From positions 1 to 46,277 of the forward strand of contig JAUSPV010000144.1 in the NCBI GenBank assembly GCA_030652755.1: 46,277 bases of DNA, written 5' to 3'. Positions within the stretch are counted from its first letter, which is position 1. Every line of letters starts with the position of its first letter. The position numbers and the translations under genes are program-made. The notes beneath the pieces were generated by a model. It ran no database searches. It was not told the origin of the DNA and worked only from the letters and a program-made list of their open reading frames with translations. Below are positions 42,450-46,277 of the stretch, in pieces. The stretch comes from Caulobacter sp. (GTDB lineage: Bacteria; Pseudomonadota; Alphaproteobacteria; Caulobacterales; Caulobacteraceae).

Positions 42450-43067
42450 ATGCACGCCTCGCCCCTGTTTCGCCTGGCCGATGAGGCCGCCCTCGCCGCC
42501 TTCGTGTCGGAGCGCGGCTTCGCCATGATCGCGGCCGCTCACGACGGTCAGCCGCTGATCGCCCAGGCGCCGGTGCTGCTGGGCGGCCGCCGGCTGCGCT
42601 TCCATCTGGCGCGCGGCAATCCGGTCACGGCGGCGCTGCTGGACGGCGCGGCGGCGGTCGCGGTGATCCCCGGCGCCGACGCCTACATCAGCCCTGACTG
42701 GTACGGGATCGACGACCAGGTCCCGACCTGGAACTACCAGTCCGTGGAGGTCGAGGGCCCGGTCGCGGCGCTGGACGAGGCCGGCCTCATCCGGCTGCTG
42801 GACGACCTGTCGGCGCACTTCGAGGCGCGGCTCGCGCCCAAGCCGCCCTGGACCCGCGCCAAGATGACCCCGGGCCGGTTCGAGGCCATGCTGCCCGCCA
42901 TCGTCGGCTTCGAGATGACCGCCCGGCGGCTGGAGGGGGTCAGCAAGCTGTCGCAGAACAAGCCGGCGGAGGCCATCGCGCAGGCGGCCGCGGCGCTGGC
43001 GGAGCGGTCCGACCCGGGAGCGGCGGAGATCGCCGGGCTTATGGCCGCCCTTACGCAGCGGCCCTGA
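42450..43067 (+). CDS. PaiB-like FMN-binding protein
   Basis: A 205-residue protein of the FMN-binding split-barrel family that includes PaiB, often labelled negative transcriptional regulator. Recognisable segments are FRLADEAALAAFV, PGADAYISPDWYG, VPTWNYQSVEVEG (the most conserved motif) and KLSQNKPAE near the end. No DNA-binding domain is seen, and the regulator label comes from Bacillus PaiB; a redox or flavin role is equally likely. Its 3' end overlaps the convergent cheR gene by 17 bp. Confidence 0.88.
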   Translation: MHASPLFRLADEAALAAFVSERGFAMIAAAHDGQPLIAQAPVLLGGRRLRFHLARGNPVTAALLDGAAAVAVIPGADAYISPDWYGIDDQVPTWNYQSVEVEGPVAALDEAGLIRLLDDLSAHFEARLAPKPPWTRAKMTPGRFEAMLPAIVGFEMTARRLEGVSKLSQNKPAEAIAQAAAALAERSDPGAAEIAGLMAALTQRP

Positions 43068-43878
43068 ACGAGGGGTTGCGGGCGAAGAGGCCCGTCCGGC
43101 CGCTGACCGGCCGGAAGGCGTCGGTCAGGTCCTGGGGCGCTACATCCGCGTCCAGCAGCAGGAAGCCGTCGGAGGGCAGGGCGGCGGCCAGGCCTTCCAG
43201 CACCCGGCGGCGGATGCCGTCGTCCAGCGCCGTCAGCACGTGCCGGGCCAGGATGACGTCGAACCGCCCCACCCCTGACAGGTCGGCGGCCAGGTTGATC
43301 CGCCGCCAGCGCACCCGCTGGCGGATGCGCGGCGACAGCTGCCAGTTGTCCTCGATCTTCTCGAAGTGCCGCACCAGCTGCTGGATCGGCAGGCCGCGCT
43401 GCACCTCGAACTGGGTGTAGAGGCCACTCTGCGCCTTCTCCAGACAGCGCTCGGCGATGTCGGAGCCGTAGATGTCGATACGGGCGCCCGGCTCAAGGTC
43501 GTGGGCCTCCTCGGCGATCATGGCGACGGAATAGGCTTCCTGACCGGTGGCGCAGGCGGCGCTCCAGATGCGGATCGGCTCGGGACCGCGCATGCGGGTC
43601 AGGGTCGGCAGGATGTCGTCGCGCAGCTGGTCGAACGTCGCCCGGTCGCGGAAGAAGGCCGTCTCGTTCAGCGTCATGGCCTCGACCAGCGCCCAGATCA
43701 GCGGCTCCTCGCGGCGGACCTTCAGCCCGGCGATCAGGTCCTCGACACTGTTGTAGCCCTCGCGCCGGGCCAGCGGCGCCAGCCGGCTTTCCATCAGATA
43801 GGTCTTGGCCGGATCGATCTTGAGACCCGCCCGCGCCTTGCACAGCGCCACGACCAGCTGGATGTCCTCGGGCGTCAT
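43051..43878 (-). CDS. cheR: CheR-type protein-glutamate methyltransferase
   Basis: A 275-residue SAM-dependent methyltransferase that methylates chemoreceptor glutamates. A CheR N domain (about 1-75) is followed by the catalytic domain with NETAFFRD, the SAM loop IWSAACATGQEAYS and DIYGSDIAERCLEKAQSGLY. I start it at the ATG at 43878, which overlaps the upstream cheY-like stop (TGATG). The open frame further upstream is a shadow of that gene. No chemoreceptor, CheA, CheW or CheB gene is in the window, so this looks like an orphan cheY-cheR pair near chpT. Confidence 0.9.
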   Translation of the reverse strand: MTPEDIQLVVALCKARAGLKIDPAKTYLMESRLAPLARREGYNSVEDLIAGLKVRREEPLIWALVEAMTLNETAFFRDRATFDQLRDDILPTLTRMRGPEPIRIWSAACATGQEAYSVAMIAEEAHDLEPGARIDIYGSDIAERCLEKAQSGLYTQFEVQRGLPIQQLVRHFEKIEDNWQLSPRIRQRVRWRRINLAADLSGVGRFDVILARHVLTALDDGIRRRVLEGLAAALPSDGFLLLDADVAPQDLTDAFRPVSGRTGLFARNPSFRAAA

Positions 43879-44243
43879 CAGGCCAGACCCGCCATCTCGA
43901 ACTTGGCGGCGATGATGTCGCCGTCGAAGGGTTTCATGATGTACTCGGTCGCGCCCGCGGCCAGGGCCTCGCGGATGCGGTCGGGATGGCTCTCGACGGT
44001 GCAGAACACCACCTTGGGCGTATCGCCGCCGGGCTCGGCCCGCAGCGTGCGCAGGAACTCCATGCCGTTCATCACCGGCATGTTCCAGTCGAGCAGGATG
44101 ACATCGGGCATGGCCGCGCGGCACCAGGCCAGCGCCTCCAGCCCGTCGGACGCCTCGGCGATCTCGTAGCCGAGGTCCTCCAGGATGCGGCGGGCCACCT
44201 TGCGGATCACCCGGCTGTCATCGACCAGCAGACAGGTCTTCAA
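43878..44243 (-). CDS. CheY-like single-domain response regulator
   Basis: A 121-residue stand-alone receiver. Residues: acidic pair D8-D9 (LLVDDSRVIRK), phospho-site D52 (VILLDWNMPVMNG), T82 (FCTVES) and K104 (IMKPFDGD). The start is a TTG at 44243, with AAGGAG at the right distance; no ATG or GTG alternative begins before the first beta strand (KTCLLVDD). It overlaps cheR by one base. It may carry chemotaxis signals or phosphate from a kinase elsewhere. Confidence 0.9.
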   Translation of the reverse strand: MKTCLLVDDSRVIRKVARRILEDLGYEIAEASDGLEALAWCRAAMPDVILLDWNMPVMNGMEFLRTLRAEPGGDTPKVVFCTVESHPDRIREALAAGATEYIMKPFDGDIIAAKFEMAGLA

Positions 44244-44341
44244 GACGGAACGCTCCTTCCCCAACGATCCGTTTTCGCCTGCGTGGGTTAACGGCCCGTG
44301 ATGGAGCGCGGATAACGGGCGCCGGGCGGCGCGCTCAACGC

Positions 44342-45046
44342 TCAGATGGCCGGGACGACGGCCGCCAGCGTGACCCTGTCTTCGCCGGTCTCGGCCGCCA
44401 GATGGCCGCCGACGCCCTTGACGATCAGCCACAGGTAATAGGCCTGCACCCAGGCCCCGCCGACCGCGTCGCCGCGGTCCTGGCCCTGCAGGCCGCGCAG
44501 CACTTCCGGCTTGAGCCGGCCGCGCGGACCGACCGCCTCGATGCTGATCGCCACCTTGCCGTCGGCCTCGACCGCCCGCAGCGTCGCGGTCCCCCCCATC
44601 GGCAGGGCGCCGGCCGCGATCTGCGCCAGGTTCATGATCACCCGCGCCGCCGGCTTGTTGATGGCCGCCGGCTCGACCTTCCAGTCCAGCTCCGGCCGCA
44701 CATGGGCGAAGACGCCCTTGGCCAGGCTCTCCAGCTCGCGGGCGTCGAAGGTCTCCGCCGTGGCCGAGGCGCCGAACGCCACCCGGGCGAACTGCAGCAT
44801 GTCGGCCAGCTTGCGGGCGCTCTGGGTGATCAGGCCCATGGCGTCCTCGCGCATGTCCTGGGCGGTCGGGTCCTCGAGCAGGTCCAGGCCCGAGACGATC
44901 GCGCTCGCCGGGCTGATGAAGTCGTGGCACAGGCGCGCGGCGATCTGGGCGGCCAGCTCGGCGGCGTCCGGTACGAACGGCGCGGGCGGGGCCTCGGGGG
45001 CCGTCTCCGGCGCGGCTGGGGCGGGGGTGTCGGTCGGATCGCTCAT
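44342..45046 (-). CDS. chpT: histidine phosphotransferase ChpT
   Basis: A 234-residue phosphotransferase that passes phosphate from CckA to CtrA and CpdR in the cell-cycle relay of Caulobacter and relatives. It resembles a histidine kinase dimerisation domain (phospho-His in LAAQIAARLCHDFISPASAI) followed by a degenerate ATPase-like domain without convincing G boxes. The first 35 residues are proline/alanine-rich. I use the ATG at 45046; an ATG 12 codons earlier is possible. Located upstream of the cheY-cheR pair on the same strand and divergent from a DUF3553 gene. CtrA, the final target, has candidate sites at the pilus locus in this window. Confidence 0.92.
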   Translation of the reverse strand: MSDPTDTPAPAAPETAPEAPPAPFVPDAAELAAQIAARLCHDFISPASAIVSGLDLLEDPTAQDMREDAMGLITQSARKLADMLQFARVAFGASATAETFDARELESLAKGVFAHVRPELDWKVEPAAINKPAARVIMNLAQIAAGALPMGGTATLRAVEADGKVAISIEAVGPRGRLKPEVLRGLQGQDRGDAVGGAWVQAYYLWLIVKGVGGHLAAETGEDRVTLAAVVPAI

Positions 45047-45111
45047 CGGGGCGGACGTTGCCCTGATTTGAGCCGTTGGCAAACGGGGCCGCGCCCCCTA
45101 CGGAGGTCGCC

Positions 45112-45297
45112 ATGACCGCATTCCTCGAGCCGGGCGCCCTGGTGCGCCATCCGGATCGGCCGGACTGGGGTCTGGGGCAGGTGCAGTCGGTGGTCGGCGC
45201 CCGCGTGACCGTCGACTTCGAGGAAGCCGGCAAACAGACCATCGACACGACGGTGGTGCGGCTGGTCTTCGTGGCCGACGATCCGCGCGACCGGTGA
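45112..45297 (+). CDS. DUF3553 family protein
   Basis: A 61-residue protein with the motif PGALVRHPDRPDWGLGQVQS and a beta-rich remainder (ARVTVDFEEAGKQTI). This is the DUF3553 domain, which resembles the small beta-barrel found at the end of some helicases such as UvrD. Function unknown. GGAGG precedes the ATG at 45112. A longer in-frame start at 45076 would overlap the chpT promoter area and is less likely. It runs into the CysQ-like gene and is likely co-transcribed with it. Confidence 0.88.
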   Translation: MTAFLEPGALVRHPDRPDWGLGQVQSVVGARVTVDFEEAGKQTIDTTVVRLVFVADDPRDR

Positions 45298-45320
45298 CGG
45301 TCCGGGGCGGCAGCAGGGAA

Positions 45321-46112
45321 ATGAGTGGCATGAGCGACGACGCCGACATCGGCCGCATCCTGGCGGACATCGTGGAAGAGGCCGGCCGGCTGGTCCTGCC
45401 CTACTGGTCGCACGGCGGAACCGTGGCCCACACCAGCAAGGCCGACCTGAGCCCGGTCACCGAGGCCGATCAGATCGGCGAGAAGATCATCATCGCCCGG
45501 CTGAAGGCGCACTTCCCCGACATTCCGGTCGTGGCCGAGGAGCACGCCGCCGAGTTCGGCACGCCCGACGCCATCGGCCCGCGCTTCTTCCTGGTCGATC
45601 CGGTGGACGGCACCAAGGCTTTCATGCGCGGCGATCCGAACTTCACCGTCAACATCGGCCTGATCCAGGACCGCCGCCCCGTGGCCGGCGCCGTCTGCGC
45701 CCCGGCCAGCGACGAGACCTGGTTCACCACCGCCGGCGGCGCGATGAAGCGGGCCATGGGCTCGACGACCGAGACGCCCGTCCGCGTGCGCCCCTGGCCG
45801 AAGGGCGAGGCCGTCGCCCTGATCAGCCACACCATGAAGCCGGAGACCGTCGACAAGCTGGCCGCCGAGTACGGCTTCGACCTGCGCCTGGCGCTCGACA
45901 GCTCGATCAAGTTCTGCCGCATCGCCGACGGCACGGCGGACATCTACCCCCGCCACGGCCCGACCAGCGAATGGGACATCGCCGCCGCCCACGCGGTTCT
46001 GGAAGCCGCCGGCGGCGCGGTCGAGGGCTACCAGGGCGCGACCTTCGACTACGGCAAGGCCGACAAGCGGTTCCTGAACGAGTGGTTCGTGGCGCGCGGC
46101 GGGCAGGGCTGA
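45321..46112 (+). CDS. inositol monophosphatase-family phosphatase, CysQ-like
   Basis: A protein of about 263 residues in the Li-sensitive, Mg-dependent phosphatase superfamily. Metal-site residues: E in VVAEEHAAEFG, the DPVDGTKAF motif and the late SEWDIAAAHAVLEAAGG. The FTVNIGLI segment and KADLSPVTEAD near the start are typical of CysQ (3'-phosphoadenosine 5'-phosphate hydrolase). Histidinol-phosphatase of the HisN type is the main alternative. I use the ATG at 45321; a GTG at 45294 that would overlap the DUF3553 stop, and an ATG at 45330, are possible. Confidence 0.85.
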   Translation: MSGMSDDADIGRILADIVEEAGRLVLPYWSHGGTVAHTSKADLSPVTEADQIGEKIIIARLKAHFPDIPVVAEEHAAEFGTPDAIGPRFFLVDPVDGTKAFMRGDPNFTVNIGLIQDRRPVAGAVCAPASDETWFTTAGGAMKRAMGSTTETPVRVRPWPKGEAVALISHTMKPETVDKLAAEYGFDLRLALDSSIKFCRIADGTADIYPRHGPTSEWDIAAAHAVLEAAGGAVEGYQGATFDYGKADKRFLNEWFVARGGQG

Positions 46113-46277
46113 AGGCACGGCTTCGCATCCTCTTCGGGCTTGGCGCGAACAGGTCGGGGAGGGGGCGGAGCGTCCGGGCGACGCCCGGCGTAAGGGTAGT
46201 GATGGGCCGTTTCGACGTCGTCGAAGCGCTCCGCGTGATCGTTCTCCCGCAGGCCCAGGATGCGCAGGGCTGTTCAC
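46113..46277. other. unassigned window end
   Basis: No gene is supported in these 165 bases. The minus strand has a coding-like open frame (about 46273 to 46150, codon third positions mostly G or C, reading LRILGLRENDHAERFDDVE) but no start codon and a TGA just at the window edge. The plus strand has an ATG at 46202 opening a frame that leaves the window. Either could be part of a gene that continues outside. Confidence 0.3.

Noticed and set aside
43879..46277. A 799-codon minus-strand frame joining the CheY-like gene to upstream sequence as one large protein
   Set aside because: Only the last 121 codons match a known domain; the upstream part is opposite chpT in another frame and CysQ, and a TTG with a Shine-Dalgarno fits the receiver start.

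Overview
The window is GC-rich, densely packed chromosomal DNA from an alphaproteobacterium, most likely a member of the Caulobacteraceae (Caulobacter/Phenylobacterium type). The evidence is a complete pilA-cpaABCDEF-tadBC pilus locus with CtrA-like boxes, a ChpT-type phosphotransferase gene, and a PhyR-NepR-EcfG-PhyK general stress response (GSR) locus, all in the Caulobacter style. I saw no tRNA, rRNA, CRISPR array, transposase or phage gene.

Layout. (1) 39-6643, minus strand: an amino-acid catabolic cluster reading threonine dehydratase, a D-serine dehydratase/D-threonine aldolase-like PLP enzyme, an SDR oxidoreductase, an M28 zinc peptidase, L-serine ammonia-lyase and a small membrane protein. 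An M20 amidohydrolase (6709-7929) is divergent from it. (2) 7989-17031, minus strand: the Tad/Flp pilus locus, from the 56-residue pilin gene (with its own terminator) through prepilin peptidase, CpaB, the CpaC secretin, CpaD, CpaE, the CpaF ATPase, TadB and TadC. A divergent operon (17328-18919) adds a stand-alone secretin N-domain protein and two TadE-like pseudopilins. (3) 18916-23489, minus strand: pabC, pabB, a UMF1/Atg22-type MFS transporter and a tyrosine phosphatase. (4) 23641-30013: an ABC ATPase and a giant ABC-permease/M1-peptidase fusion, a DUF4142 lipoprotein and a class III CoA-transferase. (5) 30132-41062: the GSR region. (6) 41071-46112: cytochrome P450, a PaiB-like flavoprotein, cheR, a cheY-like gene, chpT, a DUF3553 protein and a CysQ-like phosphatase.

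The most striking feature is the GSR region. Nine sites match the EcfG promoter consensus GGAAC-N16/17-CGTT between 32188 and 40822, and all but one lie wholly in intergenic DNA. They precede a DUF883/membrane protein/superoxide dismutase operon, a DUF1328 gene, a diacylglycerol-kinase-like/metallophosphoesterase operon, a glycine-zipper lipoprotein, an 84-residue membrane protein, phyR, nepR-ecfG-phyK and an entericidin-like lipoprotein. Three pairs are divergent. The ninth site, on the minus strand at 36875-36900, has no protein gene after it. It precedes a stretch of about 120 nt with a 12-bp stem, an exposed run of eight C, an inner hairpin and an intrinsic terminator. I call this an EcfG-dependent small RNA, probably of the GsrN type. 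Regulator, anti-sigma factor, sigma factor, sensor kinase, sRNA and several envelope/oxidative-stress targets therefore sit in one block of about 9 kb.

Start codons were moved downstream of the longest reading frame where a ribosome-binding site, signal peptide or family length argued for it; each case is stated in its entry.
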